Assembly (NCBI RefSeq): GCF_003932845.1
Contig: NZ_RQZH01000014.1
Span: 1 to 64,000 of the forward strand
Origin: Prevotella sp. OH937_COT-195
GTDB lineage: Bacteria > Bacteroidota > Bacteroidia > Bacteroidales > Bacteroidaceae
DNA: 64,000 nucleotides
Direction: 5' to 3'
Below the pieces are notes generated by a model. It was not told where the DNA came from. It saw nothing but the letters and a program-made list of their open reading frames with translations, and made no database searches. Shown here one piece after another: positions 1 through 9,028 of this stretch (positions are counted from its first letter, which is position 1; each line of letters opens with the position of its first letter). Both the position numbers and the translations under genes were made by a program.

Positions 1-1937
1 CCAACACCATCGTAATGGAAATCGTATTTACCAACGTTGCCTTTAAACCAATCCATGGAGGATATGTCACCGTTGTATCTCGGAATTGATGATTCGTTAT
101 AATACAGATGGTATGAGTGAAGACCGCTGTTAACCTCTTTCTGCCATGACCGAACATTATATGTATAGGTCGTGCGAAGATTCCCATTGCCGTTCACCGC
201 ATCTGCCGACAATCGACCAAGTTCGTCATAGGAATTGTTTTTCAATGTCACGGGGGCATTTCCGTCAACAGAGTGAGTGACGGTCAGCAACCGTCCGGTG
301 TGATCGTAGGAGTAATTATAATCCTCTTGTATTTTCTTGTGAAATTTAGAAGAATGCAAATGACGGTGTTTCAGCACGGCACCGGTAAAATCATAGAGAA
401 AATAGTCACTGTCATACCCCCCGAGATGGTTTGTGGAATGAGTCTGCACAGGTCGGGAGAAACGGTCATAATAGGTAACATGGTAGTCGTAACTGTTTGA
501 TTTTTTCCCATCTATACGCTTCACGACAGAGCCTGTGACAAGACCGCGAGGAGTGAATGTTCTTTCGCCGAACCCGGCCATATTGTGATATGTTAGGGAA
601 TCGCTCATTGAAAGAAAATCTGCGTTGACAACAGAATTGCCATTGCAAACCGATGTGAAAAAAGGATCCGGTTTCTTATCGTCATTAATAAATCTGTAAT
701 TGTCGTAATACTTGACTGTGAGAATATCACACGAACCCTGTTGAAACCAATTTGCAGTATATCCCATATAAGGAGTGTTGTCGCCCGTATATCTGCATGT
801 CAACACTTCCGATATGCCGTCATAAACATGTTTTGTATTAACGGCGCGGCAAGTTCCGGTGACACATTCTCTTCCAAAAACGTCATAGAAATGAAATATG
901 TTTTTGTTTCCCGAGCGCATCTCTCCATCTGATTCGTAAACAATCCTGTCCGCTCCGTCGCGTATCATGAATATCCAATCCGCCCCGGGAAGTTTTTTGG
1001 CACACAGCCTGTCGAACCGATCGTATTTGTAAGCATATCCGTATTTTGAGAACATTTCCGGAGAAATGGCATCATTTTTAGTGGAGGTCATGGCAGGCGG
1101 AAGGACAGCACGAAGATTTCCTTTGTGGTCATAGATATAATAAGTATCAAGAATAGTGCGAAGACCGTGTTTTCTACCTATCCTGCGAAGCAGTACTGTT
1201 TGTTTCTTCCTGTCTTTGAACTCGAAGACTGTCATGCCGTCTTCATCAGATGTAGCCGTAACATGAATGCTTCCTGAGGGATAAGACCGTTCAATTTTGA
1301 TTTCCGGCAATGCGTCAATATCTGTTGTTGAAGACGTCACCTTATACATAATACAATCAAGTGTGTCGTTGCCCTCAACATTTGTCATATAGTTGTAGCG
1401 CACAGCCTTTCGTTTTTTGTGCCAGTCGATACCCGAACCATATTCCTGCAGTTTCCTGCTAATGGGTGATGTCTCGTATATCAAGATGGAATAAGGCTCA
1501 GCATCACCGCCGTTTGTTTCTATAGAACTGCTGATACAAGCATCCCTGTTCTGATAGTCTGTGGAAAACGGCATCGCGCCGGGAAGCCACTCCTTTCCAA
1601 CTCTTCCTAAATTGTCATATTCAACGTAAGAAACCAAGTTCTGCCTGCAGGGAGTTATTCCAACCCGCGATGTTTCCAGCCTGCGGCCAATGTCATCAAA
1701 GAAATCTACGGAAACGACATTGTCGTCCCCGTTGACACCGCGGAATGTTTTCCTGACGATGTTGTTACGGTTGCTGTTGCATAATCGTACAGGTGGCGCA
1801 TCATCTGCTGCCGGAATAACATCGAAATATTCTATTTCGTAAAAGGAAACATTACCATCATTCCAACCAAAAGTCTGTGAATAAATACACAAAGGCATGA
1901 AAACCGAAAAAATTATGCATGAATATATTCTTCTCAT
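1..1937 (-). CDS. RHS/YD-repeat protein, DUF6443-like (partial, 3' end beyond left edge)
   Basis: An uninterrupted reading frame starts with ATG at 1937 and is still open at base 1, giving at least 645 residues. It begins with a signal peptide (MRRIYSC, hydrophobic stretch, IYSQ). An N-terminal block with FFDDIGRR and YDNLGRVGKEWLP motifs resembles the DUF6443 domain that opens many Bacteroidota RHS proteins. Further YD-type motifs follow (YDRFDRL, YDHTGRLL, YDELGRL). RHS proteins form a hollow beta-shell that can enclose a C-terminal toxin. That end, and any immunity gene, lie outside the window. The gene begins 12 bp after the preceding RHS gene, so the two are probably co-transcribed. The family is clear; the cargo is unknown. 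Confidence 0.85.
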   Translation of the reverse strand, partial: MRRIYSCIIFSVFMPLCIYSQTFGWNDGNVSFYEIEYFDVIPAADDAPPVRLCNSNRNNIVRKTFRGVNGDDNVVSVDFFDDIGRRLETSRVGITPCRQNLVSYVEYDNLGRVGKEWLPGAMPFSTDYQNRDACISSSIETNGGDAEPYSILIYETSPISRKLQEYGSGIDWHKKRKAVRYNYMTNVEGNDTLDCIMYKVTSSTTDIDALPEIKIERSYPSGSIHVTATSDEDGMTVFEFKDRKKQTVLLRRIGRKHGLRTILDTYYIYDHKGNLRAVLPPAMTSTKNDAISPEMFSKYGYAYKYDRFDRLCAKKLPGADWIFMIRDGADRIVYESDGEMRSGNKNIFHFYDVFGRECVTGTCRAVNTKHVYDGISEVLTCRYTGDNTPYMGYTANWFQQGSCDILTVKYYDNYRFINDDKKPDPFFTSVCNGNSVVNADFLSMSDSLTYHNMAGFGERTFTPRGLVTGSVVKRIDGKKSNSYDYHVTYYDRFSRPVQTHSTNHLGGYDSDYFLYDFTGAVLKHRHLHSSKFHKKIQEDYNYSYDHTGRLLTVTHSVDGNAPVTLKNNSYDELGRLSADAVNGNGNLRTTYTYNVRSWQKEVNSGLHSYHLYYNESSIPRYNGDISSMDWFKGNVGKYDFHYDGV

Positions 1938-1949
1938 TTCTTTATAATA

Positions 1950-4900
1950 TCAATTAATGCGGTATCTATAATCATACTGTTCAATGATACGTTTTACCTG
2001 CGGGTGGTTAATTCCGGTTTCATAATAATATTTCTCTCTCAATCGTCCGAGAAAGTCATATTTATAATAAACAGTCATTCCCGTTGGGTCAGTAACAGAT
2101 TCTAATCTAAAGAATTCATCATATTTGTATATTGTGAAATGCGCATTAGGCATTTTATTCCTGCATTCTTTCTCTATATCCTCCCATGATATTGATAAAT
2201 AATCTTTGTGTTTGGGAATATATGTTGTGATATCCTCGCCGTCAAGATACTTTTCCACATCTTCTTTTGTGGCATTATCTATCCGCGCAATCAATTTTTG
2301 TCCGTAATACGACCATATAAGCACCGATCTTAAACCATTTTCTTCAATTTCCACAGGATTTCCAAAACAGTCTGCACTTATCACGCGATATTTCACTTTC
2401 GAGTTGCCGGACGAGTTGTATGAGGTGGTTATCTTGCTCAGATAAGCAACATCATTTTCTGTTTTGTCGTAGTCATACTTATACCATATCGAACTTCCTG
2501 CCTCGTTAACGCTTTTCCATAACACAGGCGACAGAACATGTCTTTTCACCATCCAGTTGGCAATTTGCCATTGCTCATGCCCTGTCCCATCATCATATAC
2601 ATCGGCCGGATATTTATAGTATATCTCATTCGGGATATTCTCACTTGTGATAATCAGTTCGTTATTTACCAAATTATTCTTGTTATATTTAAACTCCTTT
2701 GTCTCTTCGTAGGCTATGCTTTGTGTACCGGTGCCCGTCAAAGGTTTTTCGTAAATGACATCTTTTACCGACATCAAATTGTAATGATATATATAAGTAT
2801 TGTGAAGCCATCCGAAAAAGTAAGACTCGTCATTGTTGTATTCGTTCTTAACCCGTATGAATTGTTGATATGGCGTTACAATATGATCCGAAGACGATGC
2901 CTTGTAAATATATGTTTTCTCACGTACTTTATGCCATGAAGCATCAAAATATTCTTCTGATATAAGTTTGCCACGCTCCAGTGAACGACTGGCATACGGG
3001 TCTGCTTCAGACCTTCCGCCGGCTGTGAAATAACTATAATCATCATCGGTGTGCGACACACCTTTGATGTCGTTGTCATAGTTTGAATATCTGTATCTAA
3101 CATATCCTAAACTTTCGCCGGCTCTGCCTTGCATTTCCTCTATAACCCATGAATAGCCAACGTCCGGAGAGTTTCTGTTCGTTACAGGCGTACCATACCC
3201 TTCCTTTGATTTAACCTCAAGTTTCCATGTATTGTTAACTGTATATAACAGACTGAGACATGGTTTCCAATTCAGTATGCCACTACTTTTGCCATTCACA
3301 GTTTTTGAATAATGATATTTCTTTTTATTGATAATATTATCATCTGCATCGAGAGTTTTTATTTCGGAAATCCTCAATCCGACATAGTTTTTGTCCCCTT
3401 CGTTCAAATGAACATTGCCATTGCTGTCTCTTGTCTGCACATACGAATAATCATTGCCTTCATAAACGAAACGTGTTTTTCCTCCCGTAGGGTATATTAT
3501 TTCTGTCAATGTCTCGGCCTTTGCCATTGAAGGTATTGTACTTTTTATATAAAAAGACGGATTTATTGAAAAGTTTTCGGTGCCTCCATTATAATATCCC
3601 CATGAATCTGTCAGGGGGAAACATCTTGCAAGACCGGCATATGGCATCTTTGTCTTGTCATAGTTAAATCTATAAACAATTCGGTCGTTATTGTCAACAT
3701 TATCATTGCCAAACGTTATGGTTTTCAATTTCAGTCTTGTATTTTGGTCTGCTCCGGAACCCAAGTTATCAGTATATTCAAATTCTATTTTACTCTTCAA
3801 CTCTTCATTATAGGAATATACTTCAATCTTTGACAATGATTTCGATTTCAATTTACCGATAATGAGGTTTTGTATATGTGATATCTTGTAATAGTCTTGC
3901 TCGCTATTTGCTTTTATATCAATTAAAAAATATAATAGAGAAGGCTGCATGAACCCTGCATAGGCTTCGTCATACGATTTTATGTTGAAGCAGTCGTCGC
4001 TGATGTCATAGTTTTCTTTGGGAATCTTTCTGTATAGTGCGAAAGGGTCTTTAAACATAAGATTTCTGATTCCTGCATGCCACTGATTTTCGTTGTTAAA
4101 AAATATGTCTTCCGTGGTTGTGTGTATTTCGGAAAGACAGGTTGAGAACAATAGGAAACCCGTATAAGCAGAGAAATTGGTTATATAACGGTTCGGAACA
4201 GTGGTGGGTTTGTTGTACGTTCCATAATAACGTGGCACATAACGAATGTCACATGCAATATATGATTCATAGACAAAATTTATATTTTGTCCGTTCAGCA
4301 ACTTTATATTTTTAAGTTTCCAAGTGGTAGGTGTCAAATCTGCATTTGCGCGCAGATAGTAAGGAATACTATATTCTGTGGCAGAATCACCTCCGAAAGT
4401 ATATCTTACCCCGTCCGGAGTAACCAGTGTGAATTGGTTGAAGAAGCAATTTTTGTCAAAATTTCCTGTCCAATGCCTATAGTTTTCGAATTTATGTTTT
4501 AGGTCTTTCCATCTGATAAATCCCTTGTTGTTTGGTGTGAACTCCACCTTAATGTCATCGTCCGAGATAACAGTCCACTCTCCGTTTTCATTATAATAGA
4601 AAGTACCGCTGTAGCCACAGAAATTGAATGAGAACTCATCGGGAGTCAGTTCAAACCAGTCACTGCCACCTTTCTCGTCTATCATCTTTTTCTCGGTATA
4701 AGTCTTGAAATCGGAGTTCTTCATTCTCTTCAGTTTTGAAGCATGATAATAAAACCCATGACCAATACCCTCTTTATCCACATTCTCGTCCATAATTCCA
4801 CGCACAGTTCTGGTTATTTGCCCTCCTGCCATAAGATTCCAACCAAGTCCCATTATGCCGGAAGGGGTGTTGGGCTTTACCGAAGAGAGATGATAACTTG

Positions 4901-5123
4901 CAGTTATAGGCAGTTTGTAGTCTCCTACTTCCAGTTCATATAGAGGAATTGAAACATTGGGGATACCGGTATAATGACTTACGGGGACTTGTCCATATAA
5001 TCCCAAACTTGCTGCTTCCGGTGTCTGTATGTTCTTGACCGGACGTAATTGTCCCCATGAAGTACGGACGCTTATCATAAATAAGAGTATAAGAAACAGC
5101 GATATTTTTTTTCTCATAACCAT
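1950..5123 (-). CDS. Secreted RHS-family shell protein
   Basis: The protein has 1057 residues and an N-terminal signal peptide (MVMRKKISLF..., ending near SWGQ). The start may be the second ATG, two codons in. The first mature block (SLGLYGQVPVSHYTG, IPNVSIPLYEL, GIMGLGWNL) is the N-terminal segment typical of large Bacteroidota RHS/SpvB-like proteins. The C-terminus has YD-type motifs (YYKYDFLGRLREKYY, YDYRYRIN) and no obvious toxin domain. It stops 12 bp before the next RHS gene. One polypeptide may therefore supply the first part of a shell completed by the downstream protein; that is inference. Upstream, only 5 bp separate it from a T9SS-exported protein, which suggests one operon and export to the cell surface. 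Confidence 0.8.
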   Translation of the reverse strand: MVMRKKISLFLILLFMISVRTSWGQLRPVKNIQTPEAASLGLYGQVPVSHYTGIPNVSIPLYELEVGDYKLPITASYHLSSVKPNTPSGIMGLGWNLMAGGQITRTVRGIMDENVDKEGIGHGFYYHASKLKRMKNSDFKTYTEKKMIDEKGGSDWFELTPDEFSFNFCGYSGTFYYNENGEWTVISDDDIKVEFTPNNKGFIRWKDLKHKFENYRHWTGNFDKNCFFNQFTLVTPDGVRYTFGGDSATEYSIPYYLRANADLTPTTWKLKNIKLLNGQNINFVYESYIACDIRYVPRYYGTYNKPTTVPNRYITNFSAYTGFLLFSTCLSEIHTTTEDIFFNNENQWHAGIRNLMFKDPFALYRKIPKENYDISDDCFNIKSYDEAYAGFMQPSLLYFLIDIKANSEQDYYKISHIQNLIIGKLKSKSLSKIEVYSYNEELKSKIEFEYTDNLGSGADQNTRLKLKTITFGNDNVDNNDRIVYRFNYDKTKMPYAGLARCFPLTDSWGYYNGGTENFSINPSFYIKSTIPSMAKAETLTEIIYPTGGKTRFVYEGNDYSYVQTRDSNGNVHLNEGDKNYVGLRISEIKTLDADDNIINKKKYHYSKTVNGKSSGILNWKPCLSLLYTVNNTWKLEVKSKEGYGTPVTNRNSPDVGYSWVIEEMQGRAGESLGYVRYRYSNYDNDIKGVSHTDDDYSYFTAGGRSEADPYASRSLERGKLISEEYFDASWHKVREKTYIYKASSSDHIVTPYQQFIRVKNEYNNDESYFFGWLHNTYIYHYNLMSVKDVIYEKPLTGTGTQSIAYEETKEFKYNKNNLVNNELIITSENIPNEIYYKYPADVYDDGTGHEQWQIANWMVKRHVLSPVLWKSVNEAGSSIWYKYDYDKTENDVAYLSKITTSYNSSGNSKVKYRVISADCFGNPVEIEENGLRSVLIWSYYGQKLIARIDNATKEDVEKYLDGEDITTYIPKHKDYLSISWEDIEKECRNKMPNAHFTIYKYDEFFRLESVTDPTGMTVYYKYDFLGRLREKYYYETGINHPQVKRIIEQYDYRYRIN

Positions 5124-5128
5124 GACTG

Positions 5129-6304
5129 TTAATGTTTGATTATTTTTTCACAATAATGATGATTGTTGACACAAATGTCAAGTATTATCACTCCCGGTTC
5201 CAAAGAATCTATATTTATGCTTTCAATAGATATACCGCCATAAGAGTTACCCACTAATTCTTTATTTAATATGCACATTCCACTAATTGTGTAGAGACTT
5301 AATAACACTTTTGAATCTTTTGGTGACATATACTCCAAGCGAATCTCCGTTTCGTCTTTGTTTATGAATATATTGTAATCTAAATTGTTTTGTATTGTTT
5401 TATCACCGTAACGATCTCCATTTCCATAATATGACATTTGTTGTTTCACTTTATTGTTATCTTCATCGAAAGTGAGGATTTCTTGATCAGACGGTGAATA
5501 ATAAAATGCTGTTCCTATAACAGGATTTCCCATTTCGTCTCCCCCGGTTCTTACCGTCTCAAGTACCGGATAGCGACAAGCCGGAGCATACCATTTGTAT
5601 ATGTCTGTTTTGTAAACATTTAATCCATAATTAAGATACTTGTTTATGCTGTCAACAGAAAAATATTTGCCGAAGACAATGTTTTCAAGACTGTCAACCG
5701 GATAATACAGATCTGACATTATGCGTTCGGTATGTATGCGCAGCACATTCCGCAATGTGTCACCATCCGGAAGTATCAACGTGCCCAAGGCATCTGCAGC
5801 AGTCTTGTAAGTTCCGAATATCCGAATTGCAGCCTTGTCGCAGTAAAGACCGCGACCATGAAAAATGCCGGAAATTGAGTCGCCATATTGCATTGGATAC
5901 TTCATCGTGATTTCCGGAAGATCATAGTCCATCAATGTAGTGTTGTTTTCGAAACCAATTTGTAACACAGAATCATTACGCACGTCATGATAGTAACGCG
6001 TACCATGTTGAATCTCGGTCATGCGTGAGGAGAATGCTTTTTGTTCTTTATAACTCACACGATATTTATTATTAATCACTTCAACGTTTCCGAGATCCCA
6101 TAGTACGGAGTTGCCGTTTCTGCCGAGATTCTCGTACTTAATCTGTTTTTTGATGGTAACATCACCTGCACGAAAAAGATTACATTCACGATTAACTGTA
6201 ACTTGTGCTCTACTCAAATGTCCATACATTAGCAGTAAAATTAGCAAAGTAAAACCAAGATATTCCTTGTAAATAGTTACCGGGGAGTTTCTCATTATCT
6301 TCAA
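5129..6304 (-). CDS. Secreted protein with T9SS-type C-terminal sorting tail
   Basis: The protein has 391 residues. An N-terminal hydrophobic segment (TLLILLLMYGHLSRAQ) looks like a signal peptide. The last 80 or so residues (LYTISGMCIL, then SLEPGVIILDICVNN, then EKIIKH) match the pattern of the type IX secretion system type A sorting domain, which directs cargo across the outer membrane. The middle region is not recognised. It is the first gene of a three-gene leftward cluster with two RHS proteins, with 5 bp before the next gene. A promoter-like TATCTTTG lies about 130 bp upstream. The role may be a surface partner of the RHS products, which is inference. Confidence 0.75.
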   Translation of the reverse strand: MKIMRNSPVTIYKEYLGFTLLILLLMYGHLSRAQVTVNRECNLFRAGDVTIKKQIKYENLGRNGNSVLWDLGNVEVINNKYRVSYKEQKAFSSRMTEIQHGTRYYHDVRNDSVLQIGFENNTTLMDYDLPEITMKYPMQYGDSISGIFHGRGLYCDKAAIRIFGTYKTAADALGTLILPDGDTLRNVLRIHTERIMSDLYYPVDSLENIVFGKYFSVDSINKYLNYGLNVYKTDIYKWYAPACRYPVLETVRTGGDEMGNPVIGTAFYYSPSDQEILTFDEDNNKVKQQMSYYGNGDRYGDKTIQNNLDYNIFINKDETEIRLEYMSPKDSKVLLSLYTISGMCILNKELVGNSYGGISIESINIDSLEPGVIILDICVNNHHYCEKIIKH

Positions 6305-6675
6305 TTACGCAGCACCTTGATTTAATTATTTTCATAAGTTGTTGAGCAACAATATGTCGCGTAATATTTTGTCATGCCTGAATTTCAATTGACTTGGTGC
6401 TGCAATAAGATGTCGAACAAAATTCCGAAAGACGTGGCAAAGATACAAATAAAATCGGATATATTTACATATTTCGAAAAAAACATTCCATTTATTGGAA
6501 AATATTTGCGCATATTCATGGTAATGGAACAGCGTTTTTAAAAACATATTGTCTTATTTGCATGAAAGTTTTGCATTGCTACATGCCTTTAATTGGATTA
6601 TTTTGCCTAATTTTGCAAAGAATTTCGGAACAGAATCTGTAAACGACTCATATCTATATTATCAAAAGATTACCG
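6305..6675. other. Divergent intergenic region with 5' UTR inverted repeat
   Basis: This 371-bp gap separates the leftward RHS operon from the rightward lipoate gene. It holds a leftward TATCTTTG promoter element at 6438-6445 and a rightward candidate, TAATTTTG, at 6608-6615. Between the leftward promoter and the start codon, GCAGCACC at 6309-6316 and its complement GGTGCTGC at 6396-6403 could pair in the leftward mRNA leader. No gene is seen. Confidence 0.5.
6438..6445 (-). promoter_or_regulatory. Bacteroidota -7 element for the RHS/T9SS operon
   Basis: On the minus strand this reads TATCTTTG followed by C, a perfect TAnnTTTG box of the primary Bacteroidota sigma factor. It lies about 130 bp upstream of the first gene of the leftward cluster. 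No convincing -33 TTG was found at the right distance. Confidence 0.55.
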
Positions 6676-8508
6676 ATGAAATACATAATCGTACCCGACA
6701 GGGCAAAACCGAAACAACTGCCATTCTACTTTGCAGTTGAGGAATACGTTGCAACCAAATACACCGATGACGACTATTTCTTCGCATGGCAGGTGGAGCC
6801 CACGGTAATGCTCGGGCGGAACCAACTGACAGACAATGAGGTAAACGCAGACTACTGCCGCGAGAACGGAGTACACATATTCCGGAGGAAAAGCGGCGGA
6901 GGGTGTGTATATGCCGACGAGGGGTGCATACAGTTCTCGTATATCTCGTTTGCCGAGAACGTGAACCTTGCTTTCGGAGAATACATGAATAATGTGGCGG
7001 CACTGTTGCAGAGCATCGGCATTGACGCACAACTGTCCGGTCGCAACGACATTCTCGTAGGCGGGAAAAAAGTGTCAGGCAGCGCATTCTACCGTCTCAG
7101 GAAACGCAGCGTACTCCACAACACGGTGCTTTTTAACACCCGGCTCGAGCATTTGTCCGAGGCACTAACACCATCGCACGAGAAACTGCAAAGCAAAGGT
7201 GTCGCTTCGGTAAGTCAGCGAGTAAACAACATCGGGCATTACACCGACATGTCGCTCGACGGGTTTCTCGCCTATGTGCGCAAGTACATGTGCGGCACGG
7301 AAGAACTTGTACTTACGGACGAAGACATGCGGGAGATTGCACGCATAGAGGAAGATTTGGCTTCAGACAATTTCGTATATGGAAAGAACCCGAAATTCAC
7401 GGAGGTAAGGAAGAAAAGATTTCCGGAGATAGGGACGTTGGAAGCGCATATCGAACTGAAGAACAACATAATAAAAAACATAAACATTGCGGGCGACTAT
7501 TTCCTCACGGGCGACCTCGACCGAGAACTCATCGACTTGCTGCGAGGGACAAAGTTCACGCGAGAAGCGGTTGCCGAAAGACTCGACGGCACAGACCTCT
7601 CGTCGATAATACGCGGAATGGAACTACCGCAACTGCTGAGACTGTTATTCGGAAGACCGCCGCACGTAAAGAAACCCGAATGGCTGAAAATAGACCTCAC
7701 GTCAACACCCAATTCAAGCGAGACGGCGAACGTAATAGCAAAACATCACCTGAACACGATATGCACAAGCGGACTGTGTCCCAACAGAACAGAGTGCTGG
7801 GCTGCGCGCACGGCGACGCTGATGATTGGCGGAAACATCTGCACGCGAAGTTGCAAATTCTGCAACACACTGTCCGGAAGACCCGGAAAACTAGATCCGG
7901 ACGAACCGCAGAACGTGGCAGACTCGATAAAGGCACTCGGACTGAGATATGCCGTAATAACATCGGTTGACCGCGATGACCTTAAGGACTACGGTGCCGA
8001 ACATTGGGCAAAGACCATAACATGTATAAAAAAAGAGAATCCGGACACGATATTAGAGGTGCTGATACCCGATTTCATGGGCAACAAAGAACTCATTTCG
8101 ATGGTGATGGCGGCACGCCCAAACGTGGCGGGGCACAACATGGAGACCGTGCGCCGACTTACACCGGACGTACGCAGCGTGGCTCGCTACGAACGCAGCC
8201 TCGACGTATTGGCGGCAATAACGCAGTCGGGGGTAATGGCAAAAACCGGTTTCATGGTGGGACTGGGCGAGACAAAGGAAGAGGTGGAAGAACTGATGGA
8301 CGACATACTTGCCACGGGATGCCGCAGGCTTACCATAGGGCAGTATCTGCAACCCACGTCGAAGCATCTGCCGGTGACGGAATACATAACGCCCGAGCAG
8401 TTCGGGATATACAAGCAGACTGCATTGAAAAAAGGTTTCAAATTCGTTGAAAGCGGGCCGCTCGTACGGTCGTCATATCATGCAGAGCGCGCATTTGCAG
8501 CCGAATAA
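6676..8508 (+). CDS. lplA-lipA: Fused lipoate-protein ligase A / lipoyl synthase
   Basis: A single 610-residue protein joins two enzymes of lipoate metabolism. Residues 1 to about 325 are an LplA-type ligase: GRNQ, FRRKSGGGCVY and the SGRNDILVGGKKVSG segment carrying the expected catalytic lysine. Residues about 330-610 are lipoyl synthase. They carry the auxiliary-cluster cysteines C363, C368 and C374 (CX4CX5C), the radical-SAM cysteines C389, C393 and C396 (CTRSCKFC), and the C-terminal RSSY motif. The ligase would attach lipoate or octanoate to E2/GcvH proteins and the synthase would insert two sulfurs. No stop or frameshift lies at the junction, so the fusion looks real. No lipB is in the window. 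The start is the first ATG, just after an AT-rich leader. Confidence 0.93.
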   Translation: MKYIIVPDRAKPKQLPFYFAVEEYVATKYTDDDYFFAWQVEPTVMLGRNQLTDNEVNADYCRENGVHIFRRKSGGGCVYADEGCIQFSYISFAENVNLAFGEYMNNVAALLQSIGIDAQLSGRNDILVGGKKVSGSAFYRLRKRSVLHNTVLFNTRLEHLSEALTPSHEKLQSKGVASVSQRVNNIGHYTDMSLDGFLAYVRKYMCGTEELVLTDEDMREIARIEEDLASDNFVYGKNPKFTEVRKKRFPEIGTLEAHIELKNNIIKNINIAGDYFLTGDLDRELIDLLRGTKFTREAVAERLDGTDLSSIIRGMELPQLLRLLFGRPPHVKKPEWLKIDLTSTPNSSETANVIAKHHLNTICTSGLCPNRTECWAARTATLMIGGNICTRSCKFCNTLSGRPGKLDPDEPQNVADSIKALGLRYAVITSVDRDDLKDYGAEHWAKTITCIKKENPDTILEVLIPDFMGNKELISMVMAARPNVAGHNMETVRRLTPDVRSVARYERSLDVLAAITQSGVMAKTGFMVGLGETKEEVEELMDDILATGCRRLTIGQYLQPTSKHLPVTEYITPEQFGIYKQTALKKGFKFVESGPLVRSSYHAERAFAAE

Positions 8509-8542
8509 CCGCTTGCGAGCCGCATTACGATTGACAGTAAAT

Positions 8543-8617
8543 GCCGAAACGCGATGCAAAATCGGCGGAATTGCACACCAATTCCGCCGATTTTGCTTTA
8601 TAATTTCGCCGAAATTG
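8543..8617 (+). repeat. 22-bp-period intergenic array, site 1
   Basis: Core words GGCGGAATTG (8564), GCCGATTTTG (8586) and GCCGAAATTG (8608) are spaced exactly 22 bp apart. A weaker GCCGAAACG word precedes them at 8543. The arms are partly complementary, so the array can also fold. It lies 34 bp after the lplA-lipA stop and ends 5 bp before a copy of the 198-bp element. The same arrangement recurs at 25367, 32497 and 53091. Confidence 0.75.
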
Positions 8618-8622
8618 GTTTT

Positions 8623-8820
8623 AACCCCAATCGGTCATTAGAACCCTCAACCGATTTTTGTTCGACTGTTGGGCAGATGTGCAGCCGTTTCATCGAAGGC
8701 GTAGCGGGCTACGTTGAGATGTAATGGCTGCGCGGATGTCAGCAAGCGGACTAAAGCGGTTGGGAAGCGTAACGGCAATGGCAAATCTAAGCAAATGCGG
8801 TCTAATGACAGATTTGGGTT
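8623..8820 (+). repeat. 198-bp terminal-inverted-repeat element, copy A
   Basis: The ends are imperfect inverted repeats: AACCCCAATCGGTCATTAGA on the left and TCTAATGACAGATTTGGGTT on the right. The centre holds an inverted repeat (CAGCCGTTTCATC and GATGTAATGGCTG) around GCGTAGCGGGCTACG. It is closely similar throughout to copies at 17242, 24132 and (reversed) 32590. No transposase or open frame is credible inside. It lies between the converging lplA-lipA and acyl-CoA dehydrogenase genes. Confidence 0.9.
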
Positions 8821-8975
8821 TATTACGGAAACGGATTTCAAGTGGATACATGTCCTGATAGCCGTCGGTTACATCATTGCCTTGCAAGTGGCACATGCTT
8901 TCAGAGATATATACAAAAGTCAGGGATAATAACTCGCGTTTGTCTTGCTTGTTGACGAATAATTTATGCAAAACA

Positions 8976-9004
8976 AAATCCGGAGAACAGCCTTCTCCGG
9001 ATTT
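8976..9004. terminator. Bidirectional intrinsic terminator
   Basis: A perfect 12-bp stem (AAATCCGGAGAA / TTCTCCGGATTT) with loop CAGCC is followed by a T run on the plus strand and flanked by an A run on the left. It can therefore act in both directions between the converging lplA-lipA and acyl-CoA dehydrogenase genes. It sits between copies A and E of the 198-bp element. Confidence 0.8.
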
Positions 9005-9028
9005 TTTATCACAAGTAAGTTCTATAAT

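Noticed and set aside
6670..7087. Minus-strand frames of 120-141 codons
   Set aside because: They are shadows of the lplA half of the lipoate fusion gene.
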